A stretch of DNA of 28,202 nt from positions 1 through 28,202 of the forward strand of contig CALGOH010000272.1 in NCBI GenBank assembly GCA_937957985.1. The letters are read 5' to 3'. The position numbers and the translations under genes were made by a program. Position 1 is the first letter of the stretch. Each line of letters begins with the position of its first letter. Positions 12,872 through 20,721 of the stretch are shown piece after piece. The notes under the pieces are model-generated. The model had not been told where the DNA came from and made no database searches. It saw only the letters and a list, made by a program, of their open reading frames with translations. Source of the DNA: an uncultured Verrucomicrobiae bacterium (GTDB taxonomy: Bacteria > Verrucomicrobiota > Verrucomicrobiia > Verrucomicrobiales > Akkermansiaceae).

Positions 12872-14389
12872 TCAGACCCGCCGGACCTTGCCGGAGGCGG
12901 TGAGGGGGATCTCGGAAACCATTTGGTAGCGGAGCGGAACCTTGTAGGCGGAGATGTGCTCGCGGCAGTATTTCTGCAAGGCGACGGGCTTCGGCGGATC
13001 ATCCGGATCGGCGGGGACGATCTCGGCAACCGGGATCTGGCCCGTCTGTGGATGGTCGAGGCCGACGACGCGGCTGGCTTTCACCTGCGGATGGAGGTTG
13101 AGCACCGCTTCGACCTCCTCGGGGAAGACCTTCATGCCGGCGACGTTGATGACCGATTTCAGGCGTCCGACCAGCGTGAGGTCGCCGTCGGCATCGCGGA
13201 CGACGAGGTCGCCGCTGGCGAAGAAGCCGTCTTTCAGCGGATCGGGATTCCACGGCACGAGATAGGCGTCGAGCAGGCCCGGGCCGCGGACGTGGAACTC
13301 ACCCGGATGGCCGTCGGGGACGCAGGTGCCGGTTTCATCGCGGAGCTCGACCTCGTAGGCGGGCAGCGGCCGGCCAAGCGCGCCGGGTTTTTCGAGCGGG
13401 GCGTCGAGGTTGAGGACGGAGAGCCCGACCTCGATGATGCCGAGGCCCTGGATGAGGGGTTGGTTGAAGCGCCGGTGGAAGGCGAGGGCGGTGGCCTCGG
13501 GGAGTTTGGCGGCGGTGGCGACGGCGAGGCGCAGGCTGGGCCAGGCGAAGTCGCCGGGGTCGGCGGCGAGCTGGGCGAAGTGGAAGGGCGAGCCGTAGAT
13601 GATGGTGGCTTCGTGGGTCTCGGCGCAGGCGAGGATGTCCTCGCGGGTGGGTGAGGATTCCAGCAGCGTGAGGGCGCCGGCGTGCAGGTAGAGGACGATC
13701 GAGACGGCGAAATGGTGCGCCATGGGCAGCATCCAGAGGATGCGGTCGTCGGGGCCGATGCGCATGCCCTCGTTGGCGGCGGTGATGCGGGCGAGCAGGC
13801 TTTCGTGGGAAAGGACGACGCCCTTGCTGCTGCCGGTGGTGCCGGAGGAAAAGCGGATGAAGGCGGGGTTGAGGGATTGGAAGGCGTCCTCGGGGAAGGG
13901 TGGGGGCAAGTTCCCCTCCTTCGCCGAGGCTACGGCGGGCAGGCAAGTGAGAAGTTCCAAGTGCCAAGGAGGAGTGCCGCCTGCGGCGGGCGGGGATGAT
14001 GTGCGGCGGGCCGCCGCTGCCACGGCCCCTCCTTCGCCAAGGCTACGGCGGGCAGGCTGCCCCGGGCCGGGGCAGCCACGGAGTATGAGATCGAGGGCGG
14101 TGGTGCGGGTGATTTCGTCGCGCTCTTCCTCCGTGAGTTCCTCTGCGAGGGGGACCAGGCAGGCGTCGGCGAGGAGGATGCCCATGGCGAGGATGATGTA
14201 GTCGAGGCCGTTGGGGCAGTGGAGGCCGACGCGCGGGCGGCGCCCGAGCGGCGCGGCGGCGTCGCGGATGGCGTCCGCCACCGGGCGGGCTCCGGTGAAC
14301 AGCTCGCCGTAGGTGACGAGCCGCCGCCCGTCGTGGATGGCCGGGCGGTCAGCCGGATGAAGCCGTGCGATTTCCTCGATGAGGTTCAT
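12872..14389 (-). CDS. Acyl-AMP ligase (ANL superfamily) with a repeat-derived insertion
   Basis: 505 residues. Members activate carboxylic acids as acyl-adenylates for transfer to CoA or a carrier protein. Core motifs: A3 phosphate loop FIRFSSGTTGSSKG (177-190), the IIYGSPFHFAQ segment, GLGIIEVG (A5 position), SGDLVVRD and LVGRLKSVINVAGMKVFPEE (A7-A8), and the C-terminal ASGKVRR with the catalytic Lys (A10). Residues about 105-159 (CPGPGQPARRSLGEGGA onward) are not family sequence: they are encoded by two 32-bp direct repeats with palindromes and a heptamer tract, inserted in frame. The insertion lies before A3 in a surface region, so activity may survive. The start overlaps the stop of the acyltransferase by 4 bp, indicating translational coupling. 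With ACP next door the likely acceptor is that carrier. Confidence 0.93.
   Translation of the reverse strand: MNLIEEIARLHPADRPAIHDGRRLVTYGELFTGARPVADAIRDAAAPLGRRPRVGLHCPNGLDYIILAMGILLADACLVPLAEELTEEERDEITRTTALDLILRGCPGPGQPARRSLGEGGAVAAAARRTSSPPAAGGTPPWHLELLTCLPAVASAKEGNLPPPFPEDAFQSLNPAFIRFSSGTTGSSKGVVLSHESLLARITAANEGMRIGPDDRILWMLPMAHHFAVSIVLYLHAGALTLLESSPTREDILACAETHEATIIYGSPFHFAQLAADPGDFAWPSLRLAVATAAKLPEATALAFHRRFNQPLIQGLGIIEVGLSVLNLDAPLEKPGALGRPLPAYEVELRDETGTCVPDGHPGEFHVRGPGLLDAYLVPWNPDPLKDGFFASGDLVVRDADGDLTLVGRLKSVINVAGMKVFPEEVEAVLNLHPQVKASRVVGLDHPQTGQIPVAEIVPADPDDPPKPVALQKYCREHISAYKVPLRYQMVSEIPLTASGKVRRV
13913..14077. repeat. 165-bp composite interspersed-repeat insertion inside the acyl-AMP ligase gene
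   Basis: Two 32-bp copies beginning CCCCTCCTTCGCC (13913-13944 and 14026-14057) differ at one base. Between them lie a heptamer tract (GAAGTTC/CAAGTGC type, 13944-13971) and a 15-bp palindromic element around 14003-14017. Next to the second copy is a 23-bp palindrome, GGCTGCCCCGG-G-CCGGGGCAGCC (14055-14077). The total, 165 bp, is a multiple of three and keeps the frame open. The PARRSLGEGG translation is one I have seen in many unrelated proteins of this bacterial group, consistent with a genome-wide element. Confidence 0.8.
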
Positions 14390-15693
14390 GACGCTTCGCG
14401 GGAGATCGGGGGATTGGGAGATCGGGGACCGAGAAGGTCGGCCTTTAGGGTGGCGGCAAGCAGTTCGAGTTCATCGGGGGAGAGGGAGCCTTCGCGCCAC
14501 GAAAGGGTGCAGGTGAGGCGGTCCGACCGTTCGCTGAAGAAGATGCCGAGTCCGGGAGGAGCGGAGACGGTCGGGACGTGGAAGCCGTCGAGGATCCGGT
14601 CGCCGAAAAGCTGGTCGGTGCCATTGGCGAAGCGGCCGGTGTGGGAGTGGAAGAGCGTGCAGATTTCTCCCTTCAGATAGAATCCGGCGGGCTTGAGGTA
14701 AAGGCGCGAGGGGCACCGCGCCATGAGTTTCATCAGGGCGTCCATGGCGCGCGGGAGCCCGCGGCGGAGGAAGCCGGCGTACTTCCGGTGAAGCGCTTTG
14801 GTGGTCTGGCCGAGGTCGCCGAAGTCGCCGGGTTCGAGCATCAGCGACCAGGCGGTCATGTGGTTGAGGAAAAGCGGTCGCTTCGAGGGGTTGGCGGTGC
14901 GCTGGACGGGCAGGGAGAGGAGGACGGGGACGTCCTCGTCGGGATGCCGCCCGGAGAGGACGGCGCGTGTGGCGCGGGCGGCGACGGTGGCGAAGTACGG
15001 CAGCATTAGTAGTTCGCCGGCGTTGCCGGCCATCCGTTCCCGGATAGCGGCGGTTTCCGCGGGGGTGAAGCGGATGAGCTCGAATCGCGGCGGACCGGCG
15101 GTCCGACCCTTGGGGTGGGGCGAGCGGACCCGCCATGCGGGAAACGATCGCATTTCCTCGACCATCGGCTTGGCGGTCCGCCACAGCTCCGCCGGCGAAC
15201 CTTCCGTCTTCGCGGTCTCGCCCCAGTCGTCGCGGCGGTTGTCGCCGGGGTCGTCGAGCTCGGCGAGCAGCTTGTCGATGCCGATGGCGTCGAAGAGCGC
15301 GTGCGGCCAGACGAGGACGAGCGCCCAGCGGTCCGGGGCGATCGGAAGGGCGTGGAGTTCGAGGTTCGGTCCGTGGGCGTGGATGTCGATCCGCGGGTGG
15401 TCCAGCAGGCTGGTGACGAGCGATTCGACGGTACCCTCCGGGTGGATTTCGACCGGGACCGGGCTTGGTTCTCCCGGGTGCCAGCGGGCGACGAAATCGC
15501 GGCCGCGCCTGAGCCGGGCGTTGAGCAGCGGGTGCCGGGCGGAAAGCCGCCCGGCGGTCGCGCGGAGGCGGTCGGGATCGGGTGCGCCGGAAAGTTCCAC
15601 CACCGTGACGGACAAGTGCGCGCCCTGCCCGCTGCGCCGCATGTGCGACTCGAGGGCGAGCAGAAAGGCGTCGCTGATGGTGGCGGGAATCAA
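14386..15693 (-). CDS. Condensation-domain/WES-DGAT-like acyltransferase
   Basis: 435 residues. The N-terminal half resembles the chloramphenicol-acetyltransferase fold of condensation domains and wax-ester synthases: RHPLLNARLR near 53-62 and LVLVWPHALFDAIGIDKLL around 126-143, where H131-x3-D135 matches the catalytic HHxxxDG motif with the first His replaced by Pro and the final G two residues later. These enzymes transfer an acyl group from a carrier or CoA to an alcohol or amine. The C-terminal half (LPVQRTANPSKRPLFLNHMT, then SAPPGLGIFFSERSDRLTCTLSW) fits the second CAT-like lobe. It lies between ACP (19 bp) and the ligase (4-bp overlap). The last residues, LLGPRSPNPPISREAS, are encoded by an 8-bp repeat. 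The substrate is unknown. Confidence 0.75.
   Translation of the reverse strand: MIPATISDAFLLALESHMRRSGQGAHLSVTVVELSGAPDPDRLRATAGRLSARHPLLNARLRRGRDFVARWHPGEPSPVPVEIHPEGTVESLVTSLLDHPRIDIHAHGPNLELHALPIAPDRWALVLVWPHALFDAIGIDKLLAELDDPGDNRRDDWGETAKTEGSPAELWRTAKPMVEEMRSFPAWRVRSPHPKGRTAGPPRFELIRFTPAETAAIRERMAGNAGELLMLPYFATVAARATRAVLSGRHPDEDVPVLLSLPVQRTANPSKRPLFLNHMTAWSLMLEPGDFGDLGQTTKALHRKYAGFLRRGLPRAMDALMKLMARCPSRLYLKPAGFYLKGEICTLFHSHTGRFANGTDQLFGDRILDGFHVPTVSAPPGLGIFFSERSDRLTCTLSWREGSLSPDELELLAATLKADLLGPRSPNPPISREAS
14401..14432. repeat. 8-bp tandem repeat in the acyltransferase 3' end
   Basis: Four degenerate octamers (GGAGATCG, GGGGATTG, GGAGATCG, GGGACCGA) encode the C-terminal PRSPNPPIS of the acyltransferase just before its stop. 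Unlike the other micro-repeats here the period is 8. Confidence 0.7.
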
Positions 15694-15712
15694 GGGCGCT
15701 GCTGGGTTCTTG

Positions 15713-15946
15713 TCATTGGCTCTTCTTGGACCGGATGAGCGCGGCGATGCTGGAGGGCGTGCGGAAGTTCTCCCGGGAGAGGTCGGCGGGTTCGATGGTG
15801 ACGGCGAACTCGTCCTCGATCGCGAGTTGGAGCTGCATGATGGCCATGGAGTCGAGGCCGATCTCGAAGAGGTTGGTGTCGGCGGTGACGGGCTCGTCGT
15901 GATCGAGGACGGCTTCGCTGAGGATGTCGATGATGGCTTGTTCCAT
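15713..15946 (-). CDS. Acyl carrier protein
   Basis: 77 residues, the standard ACP size. The phosphopantetheine attachment site is S33 in EIGLDSMAIMQLQ. The rest is the acidic four-helix ACP pattern (LAIEDEFAVTIEPADLSREN, then FRTPSSIAALI). The frame is open upstream, but that part is antisense-like Arg/Pro sequence overlapping the patatin gene, so the ATG at 15946 is used. It starts 5 bp after the patatin stop and is 19 bp before the acyltransferase. It is a dedicated carrier for this operon and not the housekeeping fatty-acid ACP, judged by context. Confidence 0.93.
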   Translation of the reverse strand: MEQAIIDILSEAVLDHDEPVTADTNLFEIGLDSMAIMQLQLAIEDEFAVTIEPADLSRENFRTPSSIAALIRSKKSQ

Positions 15947-15951
15947 GGGAT

Positions 15952-16788
15952 TCAGAGTCGCGTGGCGGCGGATTTGCCCGACTCTAGGCCGCGCTCGTAG
16001 CACCGCGGTGCGAGTCGGTTGGTGAAAATGCCGGGAAAGGGCGTGGTGGTCTCGTGTTCGACGAGGCGTTTGCCGCGGACGCGGCAGAGGTCGGCGCGCA
16101 GGCGGTGGAGTTCGTTGCAGGCGGTGTGGTGGGCGATGCCGATCACGTTGGCCACCGTCTCCCAGTTGACGTTGGGCCCGCTGCCCTCCTCGTGGCGGAT
16201 GCGGTGGATGAGGATGGTGTCGATGTCGGGATCGTCGATGAGGTGCTCGAAAGGCAGCTCGGCCGCGATGCCGCCGTCGAGGTAGCGGCGGTCGCCGACG
16301 TCCTGGATGGTGAAGAGCGCGGGCACGGCGCAGGAGGCCATGACGAGTTCGGCGAGCGGGCCGGAGCGGCGGATCTCGCAGGACGAGCTGGCGGTATCGG
16401 TGACGGCGATGTCGAGCGGGAGGTCGGCGAGGTCGAGGTCCCCGAAGAGCTTCCGCAGGTGGGCGATCGTGCGTTTTCCGGTGAAGAGGCCCGAGGACCA
16501 GAAGGAGGTGAGCACGCCGGGCAGCCGCCAGAGCACGCCGAGGTCGGCGAAGGACAGCCGGAGGTGGTGGCAGAGGGCCTCGCGGCGGAGGTCGGGTCCC
16601 CTCAGGCCGGAGGCATGGAGGGCGCCGGCGAGCGCTCCGGCCGAGGCGCCGGCGATGCGGTGGGGTGTGACGCCGGCCTCGGCCAGCCCGTTGAGGAAGC
16701 CGGCGTGGGCGTAGACGCCGAGCAGCGACGAGCCGAGGACGACCGCGGTGCGGCCGGGGTTCGGGGAGTCGTCGGGGTGGTCGGGCAT
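15952..16788 (-). CDS. Patatin-like phospholipase/acyl hydrolase
   Basis: 278 residues. Patatin lipases use a Ser-Asp dyad to remove acyl chains from lipids. The nucleophile elbow is GASAGAL with S49, and the partner Asp is D171 in the YLDGGIAAELP motif. The usual glycine-rich oxyanion loop (GGGxRG) is replaced by GSSLLGVYAHAGF at 19-31, which keeps only part of the pattern, so activity is likely but altered. No signal peptide is seen, so it should act in the cytoplasm or at the inner membrane face. It is the first gene of the operon with ACP, acyltransferase and ligase and may release the acyl group that the ligase activates. Confidence 0.9.
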   Translation of the reverse strand: MPDHPDDSPNPGRTAVVLGSSLLGVYAHAGFLNGLAEAGVTPHRIAGASAGALAGALHASGLRGPDLRREALCHHLRLSFADLGVLWRLPGVLTSFWSSGLFTGKRTIAHLRKLFGDLDLADLPLDIAVTDTASSSCEIRRSGPLAELVMASCAVPALFTIQDVGDRRYLDGGIAAELPFEHLIDDPDIDTILIHRIRHEEGSGPNVNWETVANVIGIAHHTACNELHRLRADLCRVRGKRLVEHETTTPFPGIFTNRLAPRCYERGLESGKSAATRL

Positions 16789-16805
16789 CAGGCGGCGGGC
16801 GGAGT

Positions 16806-16833
16806 CTCAAGTTTCAGGTTTTCAGTTGCAAGA
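16806..16833. repeat. 7-bp tandem repeat tract (CAAGTTT/CAGTTTT family)
   Basis: Units CTCAAGT, TTCAGGT, TTTCAGT and TGCAAGA in phase fill the middle of the 67-bp divergent gap between the patatin and iscA genes, where both promoters must lie. Confidence 0.65.
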
Positions 16834-16855
16834 GTTGGGGTGAGATTCGGGCCGC

Positions 16856-17221
16856 ATGGCGGAGGCAACGGTGAACTACAAGCTCGGCAGCGAGAAGCTG
16901 ATCAAGGTGCTCGACGGCGCGTCCGGGCATCTGCGCGGCCTGCTGGAGAAGCAGGGCCGTGCGGAGGGAGCGCTGCGGATCGCGGTGATCGGTGGCGGAT
17001 GCAGCGGGCGGCAGTACAAGATGGACCTGGTGGATGGTCCCCGCGACCGCGACATCCTCGTGGAAAGCAACGCCGTGAAGGTGGTGATCGACCCGAAGAG
17101 CGCGCTCTTCGTGAGCGGTAGCGAGCTGGACTACTCCGACGACCTGCAGCAGGGCGGTTTCAAGGTCAGCAATCCGAACGCGGTGGTCACCTGTTCGTGC
17201 GGCGAGAGTTTCGCGGCGTGA
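16856..17221 (+). CDS. iscA: A-type iron-sulphur cluster carrier (IscA/HesB family)
   Basis: 121 residues. The three conserved cysteines of A-type carriers are present: C49 (GGGCSGRQY) and the C-terminal pair C113 and C115 (VTCSCGESF). Such proteins bind and pass 2Fe-2S or 4Fe-4S clusters to apo-proteins. The DYSDDLQQGGFKVSNPNA segment is typical. The stop overlaps the start of hscB by one base (TGATG), so the two are translationally coupled. No iscS or iscU is in the window. Confidence 0.94.
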   Translation: MAEATVNYKLGSEKLIKVLDGASGHLRGLLEKQGRAEGALRIAVIGGGCSGRQYKMDLVDGPRDRDILVESNAVKVVIDPKSALFVSGSELDYSDDLQQGGFKVSNPNAVVTCSCGESFAA

Positions 17222-17754
17222 TGGATGCGTTTGCGGAGTTGGGGCTGGAGCGGCGGTTGGTGCTGGACGAGGAGGCGCTTGACGAGGCGTTTGCCGCGGC
17301 GGGGAAGCGGACGCATCCGGATGCGGGCGGGACGCGCGAGGCCTTCGAGCGGGTGGCGAAGGCGAAGGAGACGCTGGCGCGGCCGGTCTTGCGGCTGCGG
17401 CACTGGCTCGAGATCGAGGGCGTGCCCGGCGACCTTCGCGGGCCGGTTTCTGCGGGAATGATGGACGTCTTCTCCGAGCTGGGTGGCCTGCTCCAGCGGG
17501 TGGATGAGCTTTTGCGCGAGCGGGAAAGGGCGTCGAGCGCGCTGGCGAGGGCGATGCTCGAAGGCCGGACGCAGGCGGCGCGGGAGGAACTGGAGGCGAT
17601 GCAGGACAAGCTGCAGGCGATGGCTGGCGAAGCGGTCGCGGCGTTTCCGGAGGTCGAGCGCGGGGCGCGGGACGGCTGGGAGCTGGCGCGGGAGATGGGC
17701 TTCGTGGAGAAGTGGCGGAGCGAGGTGAGGGAGCGATTCGCGGAGCTTTGGTGA
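17221..17754 (+). CDS. hscB: J-domain co-chaperone HscB
   Basis: 177 residues from the ATG at 17221, close to HscB length (about 170). HscB delivers the scaffold-bound cluster to HscA and stimulates its ATPase. The J-domain HPD motif is at 32-34 (KRTHPDAGG), inside the short degenerate J-domain typical of HscB (LDEEALDEAFAAAGKR, then REAFERVAKAKETLARPVLR). The C-terminal half is a charged helical domain like the HscB scaffold-binding bundle. It sits between iscA and hscA, which supports the assignment. Confidence 0.88.
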   Translation: MDAFAELGLERRLVLDEEALDEAFAAAGKRTHPDAGGTREAFERVAKAKETLARPVLRLRHWLEIEGVPGDLRGPVSAGMMDVFSELGGLLQRVDELLRERERASSALARAMLEGRTQAAREELEAMQDKLQAMAGEAVAAFPEVERGARDGWELAREMGFVEKWRSEVRERFAELW

Positions 17755-17782
17755 CGGGGCTGCGGACGTTTCCGGTCCCGCG

Positions 17783-17829
17783 CCCCACGGCATCGCCGTG
17801 GGGATCGACTCGCAAAGCATCGCTTTGCG
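17783..17829. repeat. Two tandem perfect hairpins between hscB and hscA
   Basis: Hairpin 1 (17783-17803) has 9-bp arms, CCCCACGGC-ATC-GCCGTGGGG. Hairpin 2 (17811-17829) has 8-bp arms, CGCAAAGC-ATC-GCTTTGCG. They share the same ATC loop and are 7 bp apart, as in REP/BIME elements. There is no T-run, so termination is unlikely; processing or transcript stabilisation within the operon is more plausible. Confidence 0.85.
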
Positions 17830-17878
17830 CCACCCCGGGGGTTGCGTTCGTGCGGGAGGCGGAGGAACGTCGCGGCAC

Positions 17879-19639
17879 ATGGATGAGGTGATTGTCGGCA
17901 TCGACCTGGGGACGACGCATTCGGCGGTGGGCGTGGTGGATTCGGGATTTCCGATCCTGCTCGCCGACGAGGACGGCCGGCGGGTGATTCCCAGCGCGGT
18001 GTGGTATGGCGACGGGGTGGTCGAGGTGGGCGAGAAGGCGCTGCGGCGGAGGGGGGTGGATCCGGTGGTGACGAGCGTGAAGCGGCTGATGGGCCGGCGA
18101 CCGGGGGAGGTCGGGGATTTTCCGCTGCCGCTGGAGGAAGCCGACGGGCTGAGGGTGCTCGGGCGACGGCCCGAGGAGGTGAGCGCGGAGATTCTGCGGG
18201 AGCTGAAACGGATCGCCGAATGGCGGCTCGAAACTGAGGTGGGCAAGGCGGTGATCACCGTGCCGGCGTATTTCAACGACGCCCAGCGCTCGGCGACGAA
18301 GCGGGCCGGGGAGCTGGCCGGGCTCGAGGTGGTGAGGATCATCAACGAGCCGACCGCCGCGGCGCTGGCCTACGGGCTCGACAAGCTGGGAGAGAAGACG
18401 CGCGTCGCGGTGTATGACCTCGGCGGCGGCACCTTCGATCTGTCGTTGCTCGAGATGCGCGATGGCGTCTTCGAGGTGCTCGCGACCCGGGGCGACACGC
18501 GCCTCGGCGGCGACGATCTCGACATGGCGCTGGCGCGGTGGTGTGCGGAGCGGGTCGGCGTCGGCCCGGGGGACTTGCGGATGCTCAAGGAGGCGGAGCG
18601 GGTGAAGCGTGTCCTTTCGGAGGAGCAGGGAGCGGTCTTCCGGGTGCCGTTTCTGGAGGGAGGAAAGAGCGTCGAGGTCGTGGTCGGGCGCGGGGATTTC
18701 GAGCGGATCGCCGCCCCGTATCTGGAGCGGACGATCGGCTGCTGCCGGCAGGCGATGCACGATGCGGAGCTGTCGCCGGAGGATCTGGACGCGGTGGTGC
18801 TGGTGGGCGGCAGCACGCGGATTCCGGCGGTGAGGCGGATGGTGGCGGAGTTTTTCGGACGGGAACCGGATCTTTCGCAGCATCCGGACGAGGCGATCGC
18901 GCTCGGCGCGGCGATCCAGGCCGGCGTGATGAGCGGGGCGGTGCGCAAGATGGTGCTGCTCGACGTGACGCCGCTGAGTCTCGGCGTCGAAACCTTCGGC
19001 GGCCTGATGAACGTGCTCATCCCGCGCAACACGACGATTCCCACGAAGGCCGGCGAGATGTTCACCAATGCGGCGGCGGGCCAGCGCTCGATGCGGATCC
19101 GGGTGTTGCAGGGTGAGCGGGAGATGGCGCGAGACAACTGGCAGCTCGGCGAGTTCGAGGTGGAGTTCGAGGCGGCGGAGAAGGGCCGGGCGCGCGTGGG
19201 CGTGCAGTTCCGCATCGACGAGAACGGGATTCTCGAAGTCCTGGCGCGGGACACCGCGACGGGGCGGGACACGGTGATCGAGATCCGCGATTCGGCCGTG
19301 GACGTGGCCGACGAGAAGGTCGAGGCGATGGTGAGCGAGTCGGTTGAGCATGCCTTCGATGACATGGCCGAGCGGGTGTTCACCGAGGCGCGGCTGAAGG
19401 CCGAGGAACTGCTTCCCGCCGTCGATGCCGTGCTTTCCCAGGGAGGCGAGATGGTGCCGGAGGACGAGGTGTCGGCGATCCGGGAGGCCCGGGAGGACGT
19501 GGTCGCGGCGCTGGAGGCGGGCGAGGCGAATCGCCTGAAGGCCGCGGCCGAGGCGCTGGACAAGGCGACCGAGGCGGTGGCCGCGCGGATGGTCGAGCGG
19601 GCGATGGAGGAGGCCCTGGCCCGGAGGCTGGGGAGTTGA
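17879..19639 (+). CDS. hscA: Hsp70-family chaperone HscA
   Basis: 586 residues, shorter than DnaK (about 640) and like HscA. The ATPase domain carries the phosphate-1 motif VIVGIDLGTTHSAVGVV at the N-terminus, AVITVPAYFNDAQRSATKRA, INEPTAAALAYGLD, YDLGGGTFDLSLLE and VVLVGGSTRIPAVRRMV. The substrate-binding domain has LLDVTPLSLGVETFGGLMN and the IPTKAGEMFTNAAAGQRSM strand, ending in a helical lid (about 470-586). Its place after iscA-hscB indicates a role in iron-sulphur cluster transfer and not general folding. The ATG at 17879 is chosen because upstream codons run through the hairpin repeats. It is 124 bp after hscB. Confidence 0.93.
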   Translation: MDEVIVGIDLGTTHSAVGVVDSGFPILLADEDGRRVIPSAVWYGDGVVEVGEKALRRRGVDPVVTSVKRLMGRRPGEVGDFPLPLEEADGLRVLGRRPEEVSAEILRELKRIAEWRLETEVGKAVITVPAYFNDAQRSATKRAGELAGLEVVRIINEPTAAALAYGLDKLGEKTRVAVYDLGGGTFDLSLLEMRDGVFEVLATRGDTRLGGDDLDMALARWCAERVGVGPGDLRMLKEAERVKRVLSEEQGAVFRVPFLEGGKSVEVVVGRGDFERIAAPYLERTIGCCRQAMHDAELSPEDLDAVVLVGGSTRIPAVRRMVAEFFGREPDLSQHPDEAIALGAAIQAGVMSGAVRKMVLLDVTPLSLGVETFGGLMNVLIPRNTTIPTKAGEMFTNAAAGQRSMRIRVLQGEREMARDNWQLGEFEVEFEAAEKGRARVGVQFRIDENGILEVLARDTATGRDTVIEIRDSAVDVADEKVEAMVSESVEHAFDDMAERVFTEARLKAEELLPAVDAVLSQGGEMVPEDEVSAIREAREDVVAALEAGEANRLKAAAEALDKATEAVAARMVERAMEEALARRLGS

Positions 19640-19689
19640 CTCGGACCGGTGCCGATGGTCGGTTTCCAGCAGCTCGAAAGGGCGCATCG

Positions 19690-20721
19690 ATGAGTGATCA
19701 GGAAAAGCCGGCCGCGGAATCCCGCGGGATCGAAGTGCGGGTGATCGGGGGTGGCGCGCCGGCCGGATGGGAGCCGGTGGAGGAGGAGGTCGTGCGGTTG
19801 GTGAAATCCGGTGTCGCCGGGGCGCGGACGGTCGAGGAGATGAAGTCATCCGCAGGGGAGGTAAACCCGGTCCGCGGGTCCGGAACGAAGTGGACGCTTG
19901 GAAAATGGACGCTGATCATGGCGGGCGGTGTCGGCCTGCTGGTCGTCGGAGCGGTGGTGGCGCTGGAGCGGTTGCGGGAGAAGGATTCCCGCCGCCCGGC
20001 TCCTTTCGACGGAGTCGAGGTTGCCTACGCGGTCGGTGAGGATCCGGACGATCCATTTCTCAAGCGGGCCGACGCCTATCTCGATCAGGCGCGGGAAGAA
20101 CTGGCGAAGCTGGCGGCGGCCGACCCGTCCGAAGTGGCATCGATGACCCGGCGCGGCGCCGAGCTGCGGCCGCTGCTGGAGGAGCAATGGAAACCGCTGG
20201 CGCTCGACGAGGCACGGATCGACCGGCTGTCCCTCGAAATCCGGGAAGATGATTCCGGCCGCGAGTCGGTGCTGCTGACCGGCAGGGACGACCCGGGCGA
20301 CGATCTTCGCCTGGTCTTCGTGCCGGAGAATGGCGAACTGGTTTTCGACTGGGCGGCAAGCGTCGGAGCGAATCGGCCGGACCTCGGGGAATTCCGCGAG
20401 TCCGCGACGGGGGAAGAGGCGGATTTCCGGGTCGAGGCGAGGGTGGATCACTACCACGGATCCCGTTTTCCCGAGGAGCAGTTCCGGTGCTTCAGGTTGG
20501 CCGACGTCTTTTCCGACGAGGTGGCATGGGCCTACGCGCCCCGTGGGAGCGAGGTGGCGGAGGCGGTGGCCTCGGCGCTGGGGGTCGGCAGTGAGATCGT
20601 CGGACAGGAGGAAGAGACGCGCCTGATCCTGCGCCTGCGGAACACCGGGCGGGCGGACCGCGGTCAATTCGAGTTGATCCGATTGGTGGCAGCGGATTGG
20701 ATTCGCTGGGAGGACGAGTGA
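19690..20721 (+). CDS. Single-pass membrane protein of unknown function
   Basis: 343 residues from the ATG at 19690. A cytoplasmic acidic N-terminus (1-66) is followed by one membrane segment (about 73-93, WTLIMAGGVGLLVVGAVVAL) and a 245-residue domain predicted outside the cytoplasm. I recognise no domain. It overlaps the next gene by one base (TGATG). The neighbour has the same design, and both end in a similar strand pattern (FELIRLVAADWIRWEDE here, VEELVACHWMSVDD there), so the two are probably diverged partners or paralogues. It is 50 bp after hscA, and may or may not share that transcript. Confidence 0.85.
   Translation: MSDQEKPAAESRGIEVRVIGGGAPAGWEPVEEEVVRLVKSGVAGARTVEEMKSSAGEVNPVRGSGTKWTLGKWTLIMAGGVGLLVVGAVVALERLREKDSRRPAPFDGVEVAYAVGEDPDDPFLKRADAYLDQAREELAKLAAADPSEVASMTRRGAELRPLLEEQWKPLALDEARIDRLSLEIREDDSGRESVLLTGRDDPGDDLRLVFVPENGELVFDWAASVGANRPDLGEFRESATGEEADFRVEARVDHYHGSRFPEEQFRCFRLADVFSDEVAWAYAPRGSEVAEAVASALGVGSEIVGQEEETRLILRLRNTGRADRGQFELIRLVAADWIRWEDE

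Noticed and set aside
17783..17829. Rho-independent terminator between hscB and hscA
   Set aside because: Neither hairpin is followed by a T-tract on either strand.
16814..19849. Minus-strand open frame of about 1000 codons across iscA-hscB-hscA
   Set aside because: Its sequence is Arg/Pro/His-rich without domains and is exactly antisense to well-supported genes.
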